Counted from the stretch's first letter, positions 17,847 to 26,441 are shown. The stretch: DNA of 64,000 nt from Leifsonia shinshuensis (GCF_031456835.1 NZ_JAVDVK010000001.1:868001-932000); one strand, 5' to 3'. Notes: generated by a model not told the origin, from the letters alone. Made by a program: numbers and translations.

Positions 17847-18275
17847 TCAGCGGGCGCCCACCCCGGTCGCGTCCATCCGGCCGTTCGGGTCGTAGACGAC
17901 CCGGTACCCATCGCGGAGCACGCGCTCCGTCCCGGCGTCGAGTGGCACGGCGAGCCACTCGCGCGGCGCAAGGTCGATCTCCACCTGGAGCCCCGACGGC
18001 AGGCGGTAGCGGCGCTCACGGACCGGCCCCCATCGGGCGTCGCGGAGGTGCGCGGCGCCGCGGAGGACCGGCGCGAAGCTGTCGCTCCGTGCGAGTCGGT
18101 CCGGATCGGACGTGACGATCACCACATCCACATCGCTCGCCATCCGCTCGGCGCCCCGGGCGTACGACCCGACGAGGATGACGGCCTCGACGGCCGTGTC
18201 GGTCGCCGCCCAGTCCGCGAACCTGCCGAGCAAGCGCGCCACCTCGCGCCGGCGGCCTTTGAGACGAGCGGTCAC
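17847..18275 (-). CDS. Nucleotidyltransferase-fold protein
   Basis: A 142-residue protein from GTG 18275 with the polymerase-beta-like signature GSYARGAERMASDVDVVIV (G-S ... S-D-x-D). A third acidic residue could be in VEIDLAP. These minimal domains transfer nucleotides to proteins or small molecules or act as MNT antitoxins; no HEPN partner gene is adjacent. The start is uncertain because upstream codons remain open into the repeat-containing intergenic region. Confidence 0.7.
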   Translation of the reverse strand: MTARLKGRRREVARLLGRFADWAATDTAVEAVILVGSYARGAERMASDVDVVIVTSDPDRLARSDSFAPVLRGAAHLRDARWGPVRERRYRLPSGLQVEIDLAPREWLAVPLDAGTERVLRDGYRVVYDPNGRMDATGVGAR

Positions 18276-18320
18276 GCCGCCATGATGCCACGCGGCGCGA
18301 CCGCCATGCCCCCGCACACG

Positions 18321-18424
18321 ATCGTCGGAGATCTGCGATCGTTCGTCGGAGATTCGAGACGTTCCGCCCGAAATCTCCCTCCACAAAGCGTTGCGTCGGA
18401 GATTTGGAACCCTTTCTCCGACGA
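18321..18424. repeat. Array of cgtcggagat boxes between divergent genes
   Basis: cgtcggagat occurs directly at 18323, 18344 and 18394. The inverted form is at 18415-18424 (ctccgacgat, complement of 18321-18330) and a partial inverted aaatctcc at 18371-18378 pairs with 18398-18405. Five copies in about 105 bases sit upstream of the VOC gene (rightward) and nucleotidyltransferase (leftward), which looks like a cooperative operator. Confidence 0.65.
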
Positions 18425-18489
18425 TAGTGTGACGAGCATCCCGGCCAACGCCCATATCCACCGCCCGCACTCACACCCCGAGGAGCACG

Positions 18490-18933
18490 ATGCCCATCCG
18501 ACTCGACAACGTCGGCATCGCCGTCAGCGACATCGAGGCGACCATCGCCTTCTTCACCGACCTCGGCCTCACCCTGGTCGGCCGGGACACCGTGAGCGGC
18601 GAGTGGGCGGACACGGCCGTCGGCCTGGACGGCAACCACGCCAAGATCGCAGTGCTGCAGACCCCGGACGGCTACGGCCGCATCGAACTGTTCGAGTACC
18701 TGCACCCGGATGCGATCCCGACGACCCCGACGCTCGCCAACGAGATCGGGATGCACCGCGTGGCCTTCTCCGTCGACGACATCGACGAGTCACTCGCGAT
18801 CGCGGCCCGGCACGGCTACCTTCCCCTGCGCGGCGTGGCGAACTACCAGGACGTCTACAAGCTCACCTACCTGCGCGGTCCCGACGGCTTCCTGCTGATG
18901 CTCGCCCAGGCGCTCGGACCCGCCTCAGACTGA
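18490..18933 (+). CDS. VOC family protein
   Basis: A 147-residue glyoxalase-fold protein with two beta-alpha-beta-beta-beta halves: RLDNVGIAVSDIEATIAFF at the start and MHRVAFSVDDIDESLAIAARHG in the second half, ending YLRGPDGFLLMLAQ. Histidine and glutamate residues that could bind a metal are present (IELFEY, MHRVAF). Ribosome site CGAGGAG. Its promoter region contains the repeated cgtcggagat boxes. Confidence 0.85.
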   Translation: MPIRLDNVGIAVSDIEATIAFFTDLGLTLVGRDTVSGEWADTAVGLDGNHAKIAVLQTPDGYGRIELFEYLHPDAIPTTPTLANEIGMHRVAFSVDDIDESLAIAARHGYLPLRGVANYQDVYKLTYLRGPDGFLLMLAQALGPASD

Positions 18934-18947
18934 CCGGGAACCGCCCG

Positions 18948-19799
18948 TCACCGCCCTCTCACGACCTTGAACGCGTAGTCCGTGAGCGCGTACGGCGTGG
19001 CGAGCACCGTGGCGCCGTCGGTCATCGTGATCGCCTGACCGGAGAGCAGCGACTGGTGGCCCGCCGAGTTGTAGGCGCTGATCTCGTCGAAGTAGACCGT
19101 CCCGAACCCGGCGAGCGTCTGCCCGGGCCGGAGGACCCCATCCCTCGTCACCCCCGCATCCACCGTGACGGCCGGAGGGTAGCCCGTGTCCACGCTCACG
19201 CTCATCGTCTGGCCGGTCGTCTCGTTCGTGAAGAAGTAGGCGGCCGTGCCCGCCGCGTTGGTGTTCAGGCAGAGGGATGCGCTGATCACGTCGCCGGGGC
19301 GCACGCCGAGCCCGATGGTCCCCACGCCCTGCGCCCAGAGTGAGCACGTCACCGTCTGGGCCGCGTTCACCGTCAGCTGCGTGTGCACGTCGAGGAAGCC
19401 GAGTCCCGCGAAGACGTGGATGCTGTTTATGCCGAACGGGTCCGGGTCGAACCGGAGGTCGGGGACCGTCCAGGTGAGGAAGAGGGACGTGAAGGGACCG
19501 GCGCTGCTGGTGAGGGAGTAGCCGCACGAGTCGACGGGGTCCGGTCCGAGCGCGGGACCTGTGCCCGGCAGCGGGGGAGACGGCTCGATCACCAGCGGCG
19601 GCAGGTGCTCGAAGTCGCGGTAGTGCGTGGCTTTCCTTTCCCAGAGCGCAGCCAGATCGGGTTCGGAACCGCGGTCCGGCCGGCGGGGCAGTCCGTGCCG
19701 GGCCAGCTCCTGTGGTGCCGCGTCGAACGGGTCGAAGCCCGCCGGGGCCGGGTCGTGCAGGTGCACACGCGCGGCATGCGGTTCGGTGTGGTCGTCCAT
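18948..19799 (-). CDS. Peptidase A4/G1-like beta-sandwich protein, probably not catalytic
   Basis: A 283-residue protein read from ATG 19799. The first about 75 residues are polar and charged without a signal peptide. The rest has the flow of the A4/G1 glutamic peptidase fold: SLTSSAGPFTSLFLTWTVPD, GVRPGDVISASLCL, FTNETTGQTMSVSVD, FGTVYFDEISA, and a final TPYALTDYAFKVV. The position where family enzymes have the AEWIVE catalytic glutamate reads PAVTVDAG, so peptidase activity is doubtful. Could be a binding or surface-type protein exported by another route. Confidence 0.55.
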   Translation of the reverse strand: MDDHTEPHAARVHLHDPAPAGFDPFDAAPQELARHGLPRRPDRGSEPDLAALWERKATHYRDFEHLPPLVIEPSPPLPGTGPALGPDPVDSCGYSLTSSAGPFTSLFLTWTVPDLRFDPDPFGINSIHVFAGLGFLDVHTQLTVNAAQTVTCSLWAQGVGTIGLGVRPGDVISASLCLNTNAAGTAAYFFTNETTGQTMSVSVDTGYPPAVTVDAGVTRDGVLRPGQTLAGFGTVYFDEISAYNSAGHQSLLSGQAITMTDGATVLATPYALTDYAFKVVRGR

Positions 19800-19871
19800 G
19801 TTTGCGCCCGCTCTCTCGATCGGGCACAAGCTACTCCCCAGCGGCCGCCCCCGGGCAGACAGAAGGCTGGG

Positions 19872-20540
19872 TCAGAACCGGGTGAGGCCGTTCCCGATGA
19901 TGACCGTGCCGATCACCGTCGCGACGACGATCGCGATGGTGGTGTCGTTTCGGAGCAGCCAGCGCTGGGTCGCGGCCAGTGCCGGACGGGCCTTGTCCGG
20001 CCGGATCAGCGCGAACAGCGCGGGCGTGGCCACCGAGCTGGCGCCGATCACGACGTACACCGCGATGGCGATGACGTCCTGCGACACCGGGAGCTGCGCC
20101 GGGCCGATCACGAGGCCGGCCGCGATGGCGAGCAGGACGGACTTCGGCCGGATGTTGAGCCCGAAGCCCAGTCCCAGAGCCGGCAGCGTGCGGATCCGGC
20201 CGAGGGCCACCATCCAGCGGGGGAGCGACTCGCGTTCCGCCGCCTGCGGGTGGCGGCGCACCTCGATCACCGCGTAGACGAGCAGGGCGATGCCCACCAC
20301 GATCTCCAGCACGCCGACGAAGGGCTCCGGGCCGGTGGAGGTGTTCGCCGGGATGGCGTGCAGGAAGATCGCGAACAGCGACGTGATGATGACGAGGCCG
20401 ACCACGTAGCCGACGACGAAGAGCGTGGGCACCAGCGGCCGAGACGACTCCAGCAGCAGTACCAGCACGGCGAGGATCGGGACGGAGCTCAGCGCGACCG
20501 CGACAGCCAGCGGCAGAAGCTGTCCGATGACGCTCAGCAT
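19872..20540 (-). CDS. GAP/Sap family membrane transporter
   Basis: A 222-residue membrane protein with six predicted helices (residues 5-30, 38-62, 72-90, 122-145, 155-178, 197-220) and the LSSVPILAVLVLLLE start seen in GAP (Gsap) proteins of actinobacteria. Relatives are linked to export of cell-envelope glycolipids in mycobacteria. A strong ribosome site (GAGGAGGGTCGC) supports ATG 20540. Monocistronic, likely envelope-related; the substrate is inferred only. Confidence 0.8.
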   Translation of the reverse strand: MLSVIGQLLPLAVAVALSSVPILAVLVLLLESSRPLVPTLFVVGYVVGLVIITSLFAIFLHAIPANTSTGPEPFVGVLEIVVGIALLVYAVIEVRRHPQAAERESLPRWMVALGRIRTLPALGLGFGLNIRPKSVLLAIAAGLVIGPAQLPVSQDVIAIAVYVVIGASSVATPALFALIRPDKARPALAATQRWLLRNDTTIAIVVATVIGTVIIGNGLTRF

Positions 20541-20665
20541 GCGACCCTCCTCGCCGCTGAGGCTACGGCAGCCCCGCCCCTCCCGGACAGGCCCCACCTC
20601 CGCCATCGCTTCCTCACTTGATCCGCGTGCGGCCGGCGTGTCGCGGGATCAACTGAGGAATGGAT

Positions 20666-21316
20666 TCAGGGGAGGCCGATGAAGGAACGGAACGCGTCCC
20701 GGCCGGTGACCTCGATCGGATCGCCGCGTACGAAATCGTCCGGCGTCAGGATCAGGCGCTGGTCGACGGCCAGGGCGTCACGACGTGCGACCCGCTTGGT
20801 CCCGTTCGTCCGGTAACCGACCTTGCGGCTGACGGCGAGGGATGCGGGGTTGTCGGTGAACGCGCCCGACACGATCTCCTCCGCATCCAGGTGGTCGAAC
20901 ACGAACGCGCAGACGGCCTGCCGCATCCGCGTGCCGATGCCCCGTCCCTGGTACTGCAGACCCAGCCAGGACCCGGTCTCGCCCGAGCGCGTGACGAGGT
21001 AGTCCTGTGTGGAGAAGGCCTGCGTGCCGACGGTCACCCCGTCGTCCTCGACGGCGAACTCGAGCGTCCAGGCGCTGCGCGACCACCTTGCGCGCGTACC
21101 CCAGTGGTACTGCGCGAACTCTGTGGGCAGTCGGTCGGCGGGCGCGTCCGTCCACGGATAGTAGAACGGCATCCGTTCGGGGTCGTGGACTCCAGCGGCC
21201 GCGACCTGGATCAGCCGCGGAAGAACCTCGTCGGTGATCGGGCGCAGGGTCAGCGACCCCGCCCGGATGGTGACGCCGAACGGAGGGAACGCGCTGGAGA
21301 GGTCTGACACGGTCAC
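20666..21316 (-). CDS. GNAT family N-acetyltransferase (RimJ/RimL type)
   Basis: A 216-residue acetyltransferase from GTG 21316. The RimJ/RimL pattern is visible: LTLRPITDEVLPRL, GSWLGLQYQGRGIGTRMRQA (acetyl-CoA loop Q-G-R-G-I-G), VSGAFTDNPASLAVSRKVGYRTNG. Likely substrates are protein N-termini or small amines. It is followed by a long spacer and separated from the arginase-like gene by about 44 bases; the two may be co-transcribed. Confidence 0.85.
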   Translation of the reverse strand: MTVSDLSSAFPPFGVTIRAGSLTLRPITDEVLPRLIQVAAAGVHDPERMPFYYPWTDAPADRLPTEFAQYHWGTRARWSRSAWTLEFAVEDDGVTVGTQAFSTQDYLVTRSGETGSWLGLQYQGRGIGTRMRQAVCAFVFDHLDAEEIVSGAFTDNPASLAVSRKVGYRTNGTKRVARRDALAVDQRLILTPDDFVRGDPIEVTGRDAFRSFIGLP

Positions 21317-21360
21317 CGCCCCAGCATTTCAGACCCCGCGCCGGAACGTCCGCACTCGGA

Positions 21361-22260
21361 TCACCGGCGACCGCCGCCGAGCGACGACAGGCCGGGGACC
21401 AGGATGTCCACGAGCAGCCGCGCGTAGTCCCCGTGCGGATCGAGATCGGGGTCGAACACCGTCACGGAGGCGCCGATCGCATCCGGGGCGAGGGCACGCA
21501 GAAGGTCCGTGAGCTGGGAGGCGGTGATCCCGCCGTCGTCCGGGCTGTCCACCGCCGGCATGATCGACGGGTCGAGCACATCCACGTCGACCTGCACCCA
21601 GTAGTCGGGTCCCGCCGCCCTCCGCAGCTGCTCGCTCACCGCCTCCACCCCGACCTCGGAGAGGGCGGCGGCGGGCAGCACGCACCCGAGCCGTTCGCGC
21701 GCTTCGGCAGCGTACTCATCGTCCGCGCGGTGCCCGATGTGCGCGGCGCGGCGGGGTTCGACATAGGGGGAGAGGCCCCCGAGGTCGGACAGTCCGCTCC
21801 AGTGCAGGCCGACGGCGGCGGCCAGGTCCTCTCCGGCCACGCTGCCGCACGCGTCGCTGTTGCCCGGGTGACGGAAGTCGGTGTGGCCGTCGATGTGGAT
21901 GAGTCCCGCGCGCCCGCGCCGAGCGGTCGCCACCCCGGCGCCCAGGAGCACGCTGCAGTCGCCACCGACGACGAGGGGAGTGCGGCCGTCGCCCCAGACG
22001 CGCCCGATCCGTTCGGCGAGCCGCCACGTGTGATCGACCAGGGGGTCCTGATTCCGGACCCTCCCCGGTGCGCGCGTCGCGTCGTCGTCCACGTAGCGGC
22101 CGGGCAGCACCACACCGCCGTCGCGCGCACCCGCCGACGAGAGCCGGTCGTACAGCCCGGCCTCGCGCAGAGCCTCGGGGGCCTTCGCCGCGCCGGGGAC
22201 GCCGCCGGGCTGCGGTGGCCGGAGTCCCAGGTTGCTGGGAGCGGAGACGAGCGTGATCAT
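21361..22260 (-). CDS. Arginase/agmatinase family protein
   Basis: A 299-residue ureohydrolase-fold protein starting MITLVSAPSNLG. Metal-site motifs are GGDCSVLLG (about residue 100), IHIDGHTDF and VQVDVDVLDPSIMPAVD. The first motif has cysteine where arginases carry histidine (GGDHS). This substitution is common in a branch of uncharacterised actinobacterial members and may change metal or substrate. Formiminoglutamase or guanidinobutyrase-like reactions are possible. Confidence 0.82.
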   Translation of the reverse strand: MITLVSAPSNLGLRPPQPGGVPGAAKAPEALREAGLYDRLSSAGARDGGVVLPGRYVDDDATRAPGRVRNQDPLVDHTWRLAERIGRVWGDGRTPLVVGGDCSVLLGAGVATARRGRAGLIHIDGHTDFRHPGNSDACGSVAGEDLAAAVGLHWSGLSDLGGLSPYVEPRRAAHIGHRADDEYAAEARERLGCVLPAAALSEVGVEAVSEQLRRAAGPDYWVQVDVDVLDPSIMPAVDSPDDGGITASQLTDLLRALAPDAIGASVTVFDPDLDPHGDYARLLVDILVPGLSSLGGGRR

Positions 22261-22324
22261 CGCGACCACTCTATGAGGTCTGTGCCACGGCGTCCCCGGC
22301 GACGGATCGGCGTAGCTTCGAGGG

Positions 22325-22816
22325 ATGGACGTTCAGGTACGGCCCGAGGTGATCATCTTGTGCGGCCTCCCCGGATCAGGCAAGACGACGTTCGCGCGCA
22401 AGCTGGAGCGGGAGAGGGGCGCGGTCCGTTTCAGCACCGACGAGTGGATGGCTGATCTCGGCTTCGACTACTTCGACCAGGTCCGCGACCGGCTGCAGGC
22501 GCGCCTCGACAGATTGTGGAGGCAACTGGTCGAACACCAGGTCAGCGTCATCCTCGAGGACGGAAGCTGGAAGCGCGGGGAACGCGACGAGATCCGCCGC
22601 TTCGCGAGCGCACGCCAGGCCAGCGCGGAACTCCACTACTTCGACATCCCGTTGGACGTTCTGCGGAGCCGGCTCGACGCCCGCAACGCGTCCCCGGCGC
22701 ATGGGGTCGTGCCGATAACACAGGAGGTCCTCGAGGAGAGCGTGCACAGGTTCGAAGCGCCTGAGCCGGCCGAGCTCGTGTTGTTCGACGCGTACACCGT
22801 GCACACCGCTGGCTGA
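22325..22816 (+). CDS. Small P-loop kinase-like ATPase
   Basis: A 163-residue single-domain P-loop protein: Walker A GLPGSGKTT (about residues 14-22), an acidic STDEWM after the second strand, ILEDGSW as Walker B-like, and a lid with FDIPLDVLRSRLDARN. It belongs to the zeta-toxin/gluconate-kinase-like group of small kinases. No antitoxin-like gene is adjacent. Convergent with helR. Confidence 0.78.
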   Translation: MDVQVRPEVIILCGLPGSGKTTFARKLERERGAVRFSTDEWMADLGFDYFDQVRDRLQARLDRLWRQLVEHQVSVILEDGSWKRGERDEIRRFASARQASAELHYFDIPLDVLRSRLDARNASPAHGVVPITQEVLEESVHRFEAPEPAELVLFDAYTVHTAG

Positions 22817-22823
22817 GGCGGGG

Positions 22824-25139
22824 TCACCGACCGGAGTCCAGGATGACGAGCTCACCGGTCGTCCGGGTCATGGCGACGTAGCGGTCGACCCCCGCCTCGA
22901 TCTCCTCCGCACGATCGAGCGGGATGCCGTCGCGACGAGGTGGACCGGGCTCCGCCAGAAGCACGAGGTCGAATTCGAGTCCTTTCGCCTCGACCGCGCT
23001 GAGCGATCGGACGCGCGGCGCTCCCGCGTAGGCGGGATCGCCGATGACGCACGCGGTTCCCTCCGCGTGATGCTCCAGCCACTCGCGGAGAATCCGGTCG
23101 CGGTCCAAGGCGGGTGCGTAGCGCACGGGGATGCCGTTGTCGCGGATCGAGGTCGGTACGTTGGCGTCCGGGAGGACCGCCCGGATCACCGGCGCCGCCT
23201 GCTCCATCACGGCGACCGGTGTCCGGTAGTTGACGGACAGCGTCGCCACCGTCGCACCGGGCACCCCGACAGCGGCGAGCCGCTCCGTCCAGCTCTCCGG
23301 AAAGCCGTGTCGCGCCTGCGCGCGATCGCCCACGACCGTCAGGCTCAGCGACGGAACGCGTCGGGTGATCATCGCCCACTCGGCCGGCGTCAGCTCCTGC
23401 GCCTCGTCCACGATGATGTGCGCGAACGGGCCTGCCAGCAGCTCGACGGATGTCGCGGCCGGTCCCGCATACGTGTCCAGCGCAGCGCGGAGATCTTGGC
23501 CGCGCAGCATGGACATCGTCTTGAGGTCCGAGTCGTCCGTCGCGATGAGGTCCTGGATGACATCGTCCATCACCTCCCGGTCGGCGGCCGCGCGCGCCTG
23601 CTCCGCCCGGCGGCGGCGGTCCCGCTCGGGGTCGCCCGCCCGCTGCCGGGCCGCGTCAAGCAGCGGGAGGTCGGAGAGCGTCCACGGGTGGGACGGCGCG
23701 CGCTGGAGCAGCGAAGCCTCGTCGGCGGTCAGCCACGGCGCGCAGCGCAGCACCTGCGCGGGTGAACTCCACAGCCTCCGCACGACCGCGCCCGGGTCGA
23801 GCAGCGGCCACACCGCGTCGAATGCCGCCCGCAGGTCGGTGTCCTGGATCAGCGCGCGACGGACCGCGTCGGCGTCGGGCCGCCGACCCCCGAGCCCGTA
23901 GGCGTCGAACTCCTCCTCGTCGTCGAAGCCCCAGCGCTGCGCGTCGTCGTCCCGGCCGGCGCCCGCATCGCCCCACCCTTCGTCACCCCACGCGCCCCGC
24001 GGCTCGCTCTCGCCCGGCCGCGCCGCCACGACGTCCACGAGGATGTCGAGCAGAGCCTCCCAGATCTCCGCCCGAGCGTCGTTGTGCGGAGCCGCGGGGT
24101 CTGCCGCGCCGAACGCCTCGTCCCATTCCCGCGGGCCGATACGGACCTCGCCCCACGGTGTGTCGAGCACCGTCGGACGCGACGGCGGCACTTCGGAGAG
24201 CCGGATGGCCGCCTCGACGGCGCCGGGCATCCGGCCGTCCGCCTTCAGGAGGGCGACGCGGCGGTCCGTCTCGGGGACCGCTTCTGCGCCCTCGGGCACG
24301 AGGTCGGCAAGCGTGCAGGTGCGCACGCCCTCCTCGCCGAGACCCGGCAGGATGTCCGCGACGTAGTCGGTGTAGGCGTGTGACGGTCCGACGAACAGCA
24401 CGCCGCCACGCCCGCTCTGCAGGCGCGGGTCTGAGTAGAGAAGGTAGGCGGCGCGGTGCAGCGCGACCACCGTCTTCCCTGTGCCCGGACCGCCGTCCAC
24501 CACGAGGGCGCCGTGCCCGTCCGCGCGGATGATCGCATCCTGGTCCGCCTGGATGGTGCCCAGAACGTCCCGCATCCGAGGAGTCCGGCTCGCGCCGAGG
24601 CTGGCAATGAAGGCGGACTGGTCGTCGAGCGCGGCAGGGGAGGGGACGCCCGCGTCGGTGAACGTCTCGTCCCAGTAGTCCGTCACCCGGCGGTCGGTCC
24701 ACCGATAACGGCGCCGGGCGGTGACTCCCATGGGATGCGCGAGCGTGGCGCCGAAGAACGGCTCGGCCGCCGGGGTACGCCAGTCGACCAGGAGTCTGTC
24801 GCCGGCCGCGTCCGCCAGGCCGATGCGACCGATATAGACCGTTCCCGTGCCGGCGACGACCCGGCCGATGCACAGGTCGGCACCGAACCGGCGCAGTAGC
24901 CGTGCCCGCCGGTTCAGCCGCACGATCTCCACCTCGCGCTCGTAGGCCTCCTGCCCGTTCCCGCCGGGTGTCGCCAGCAGGACGGCGAGACGACGGTCGA
25001 GCTCGTCGCGCTCTGCGGCCAGGTGGGCCTCGATCCGGGCGAAGTGGCGGACATCGTCGTCGATCAGGGCGGGTTCGGCCTTGGCCGGATGCGCGTCGAG
25101 GGCGAACGGGGACGGGGAGACTCGAGTGATCGCGGTCAT
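22824..25139 (-). CDS. helR: HelR/HelD-like RNA polymerase recycling motor ATPase
   Basis: A 771-residue superfamily-1 helicase-like protein without strand-separation domains. The N-terminal coiled coil (about 25-90) is the part that enters the RNA polymerase channels in known HelD proteins. Walker A GGPGTGKT is at about 216-223, Walker B IIVDEAQE at about 590, and the C-terminal motor has VNYRTP, KGLEFDLVLL and YVAMTRTT. The HelR branch frees RNA polymerase from rifamycins in Streptomyces and Mycobacterium abscessus. It abuts the upstream reductase gene with no gap, and the operon's upstream region holds an inverted repeat like the rifamycin-associated element. HelR rather than plain HelD is inferred from length and context. 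Confidence 0.82.
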   Translation of the reverse strand: MTAITRVSPSPFALDAHPAKAEPALIDDDVRHFARIEAHLAAERDELDRRLAVLLATPGGNGQEAYEREVEIVRLNRRARLLRRFGADLCIGRVVAGTGTVYIGRIGLADAAGDRLLVDWRTPAAEPFFGATLAHPMGVTARRRYRWTDRRVTDYWDETFTDAGVPSPAALDDQSAFIASLGASRTPRMRDVLGTIQADQDAIIRADGHGALVVDGGPGTGKTVVALHRAAYLLYSDPRLQSGRGGVLFVGPSHAYTDYVADILPGLGEEGVRTCTLADLVPEGAEAVPETDRRVALLKADGRMPGAVEAAIRLSEVPPSRPTVLDTPWGEVRIGPREWDEAFGAADPAAPHNDARAEIWEALLDILVDVVAARPGESEPRGAWGDEGWGDAGAGRDDDAQRWGFDDEEEFDAYGLGGRRPDADAVRRALIQDTDLRAAFDAVWPLLDPGAVVRRLWSSPAQVLRCAPWLTADEASLLQRAPSHPWTLSDLPLLDAARQRAGDPERDRRRRAEQARAAADREVMDDVIQDLIATDDSDLKTMSMLRGQDLRAALDTYAGPAATSVELLAGPFAHIIVDEAQELTPAEWAMITRRVPSLSLTVVGDRAQARHGFPESWTERLAAVGVPGATVATLSVNYRTPVAVMEQAAPVIRAVLPDANVPTSIRDNGIPVRYAPALDRDRILREWLEHHAEGTACVIGDPAYAGAPRVRSLSAVEAKGLEFDLVLLAEPGPPRRDGIPLDRAEEIEAGVDRYVAMTRTTGELVILDSGR

Positions 25140-25712
25140 TCAGCGCAGCACCCGGTAGCGGATGTGGGTGGCGTGCGGAGTGTCGATGACTTTGACGATC
25201 TCGAGTTCGATCTCGCCGGGAAGCGCGTCGAAGAGACGATGCCCACCGCCGAGGAGCACCGGTATCTGGTGGATCTGGATCTCATCCAGCACGCCTGCCT
25301 CGAGCGCCTTCTGCGCCGTGTAGCCGCCCTGAACGTACACGTCGCGATCGCCGGCCGCGGCGACGGCCTGCTTCATCGCACTCGCGATGCCGTCGAGCAC
25401 GTACGTCACGTTGGGGTAGCCCCAGCGCGCGGCAGGTCCGGGCGGCCGGTGGCTGGGGACGAAGATGGGTACCCCGTTGTGCACGTCGCCGCCCCAGTGG
25501 TCCATCAGTTCCGCGGTGCGGCGGCCGGTGACCACCGCGCCGATCTCATCCAGCTCTGCCGCCAGCGCTTTCGCCTCGCCGGTGAGCGCAGCCGGGTCTC
25601 CACCGGGCTCGTACCAGTCGTGAAGTCTGTTCCCATCGGCTCCGCCGAGGAAGTCGTCGGGCGTCGACACGTAGCCGTCGACCGAGACCGACATGTAGAG
25701 GACGGTGGACAT
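25140..25712 (-). CDS. Dihydrofolate reductase/RibD-like family protein (second)
   Basis: A 190-residue RibD C-terminal/DHFR-like protein: MSVSVDGYVSTPDDFLGG start, AVVTGRRTAELMDHWGG, VYVQGGYTAQKAL and IHQIPVLLGGGHRLFD are standard for this NADPH-binding fold. It overlaps the first reductase by one base (TGATG) and runs directly into helR. The substrate is unknown; in this operon a flavin-like or drug-modifying reduction is conceivable but unproven. Confidence 0.85.
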   Translation of the reverse strand: MSTVLYMSVSVDGYVSTPDDFLGGADGNRLHDWYEPGGDPAALTGEAKALAAELDEIGAVVTGRRTAELMDHWGGDVHNGVPIFVPSHRPPGPAARWGYPNVTYVLDGIASAMKQAVAAAGDRDVYVQGGYTAQKALEAGVLDEIQIHQIPVLLGGGHRLFDALPGEIELEIVKVIDTPHATHIRYRVLR

Positions 25713-26341
25713 CAGCTGCTCCTTCTCACTGTGTTCGGCGACACCCGGTAGGTGACGTGGATGACCGTGCTCGTCGCGCGCGCGGAGACCTGCTCCAGAT
25801 CCAGCGGTGGCACGTCGTCGAACAGGCGCACCCCGGCGCCGAGGGTGAACGGGACGATGTGCAGTCGCAGCTCGTCGACCAGCCCCGCGGCGAGGTACTG
25901 GTTGATCGTGGTCGCACCGCCCTGGATCGAGATCTCGCCATCGCCCGCCGCCTCGCGCGCCTGGGCCAGCGCCGACTCGATTCCGTTGGTGACGAAGTAG
26001 TAGGTGGTGCCGCCCTCCATCGGCTGCGGCGTGCGCGGGTGATGAGTGAGCACGAAGACAGGACCGTGAAACGGAGGATTGTCGCCCCACCATCCCCTCC
26101 AGTCCCGGTCCCACCCGCCGCGCACCGGCCCGAACATGTTGCGGCCCATGATGTGTGCACGCGCGCCGGCCATCTGCTCGACCTCCGCCCGGTTCTCGTC
26201 GCCCTGGTCGAACATCCAGGCGTGGAGCCGGTCGCCCCAGCCGTCCCCGCCGTCCTCGCCGAACGGGCGCTCCTCGGTCTGGTTGATCCCGGCCGCGTAG
26301 CCGTCGGCGGTGATGGTCTGATTGACGACGACGGTGCTCAT
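25712..26341 (-). CDS. Dihydrofolate reductase/RibD-like family protein (first)
   Basis: A 209-residue relative of the next gene: MSTVVVNQTITADGY, AHIMGRNMFGPVRGGW, ISIQGGATTINQYL and LHIVPFTLGAGVRLFDD. It leads the three-gene operon ending in helR. The pairwise likeness of the two reductases suggests an old tandem duplication. The start at 26341 lies about 60 bases from the RAE-like inverted repeat. Confidence 0.85.
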   Translation of the reverse strand: MSTVVVNQTITADGYAAGINQTEERPFGEDGGDGWGDRLHAWMFDQGDENRAEVEQMAGARAHIMGRNMFGPVRGGWDRDWRGWWGDNPPFHGPVFVLTHHPRTPQPMEGGTTYYFVTNGIESALAQAREAAGDGEISIQGGATTINQYLAAGLVDELRLHIVPFTLGAGVRLFDDVPPLDLEQVSARATSTVIHVTYRVSPNTVRRSS

Positions 26342-26400
26342 GACGCGCGCCTGCCTTCTTGGTGGGAATCGGTTGCGAAAGGGCATTCTGCCCGGCAGGG

Positions 26401-26421
26401 GGGCTCTTGTGGCAAGTACCC
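26401..26421. promoter_or_regulatory. Inverted repeat resembling a rifamycin-associated element
   Basis: On the minus strand the arms are GGG-TA-CTTG-CCA-CAAG-AG-CCC, an imperfect 21-base palindrome. HelR-type genes are known to be preceded by a conserved inverted repeat (RAE) tied to rifamycin induction; I match the general form from memory. The two CTTG cores also supply TTG-type -35 elements for both directions (TTGTGG on +, TTGCCA on -). Confidence 0.55.
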
Positions 26422-26435
26422 TGGCGTGATATATT
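26407..26435 (+). promoter_or_regulatory. Near-consensus promoter for the metallo-hydrolase
   Basis: TTGTGG (26407-26412), a 17-base spacer and TATATT (26430-26435). The expected transcript start is at about 26442, the first base of the hairpin that follows. The -35 box is inside the inverted repeat. Confidence 0.6.
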
Positions 26436-26441
26436 CTGGAA

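Noticed and set aside
17847..18275. MNT/HEPN toxin-antitoxin pair
   Set aside because: The nucleotidyltransferase has no HEPN-like gene on either side.
22325..22816. Zeta-type toxin-antitoxin system
   Set aside because: The protein has the P-loop kinase fold, but no small antitoxin gene lies next to it, nor next to the similar kinases at 33518, 34901 and 37134.
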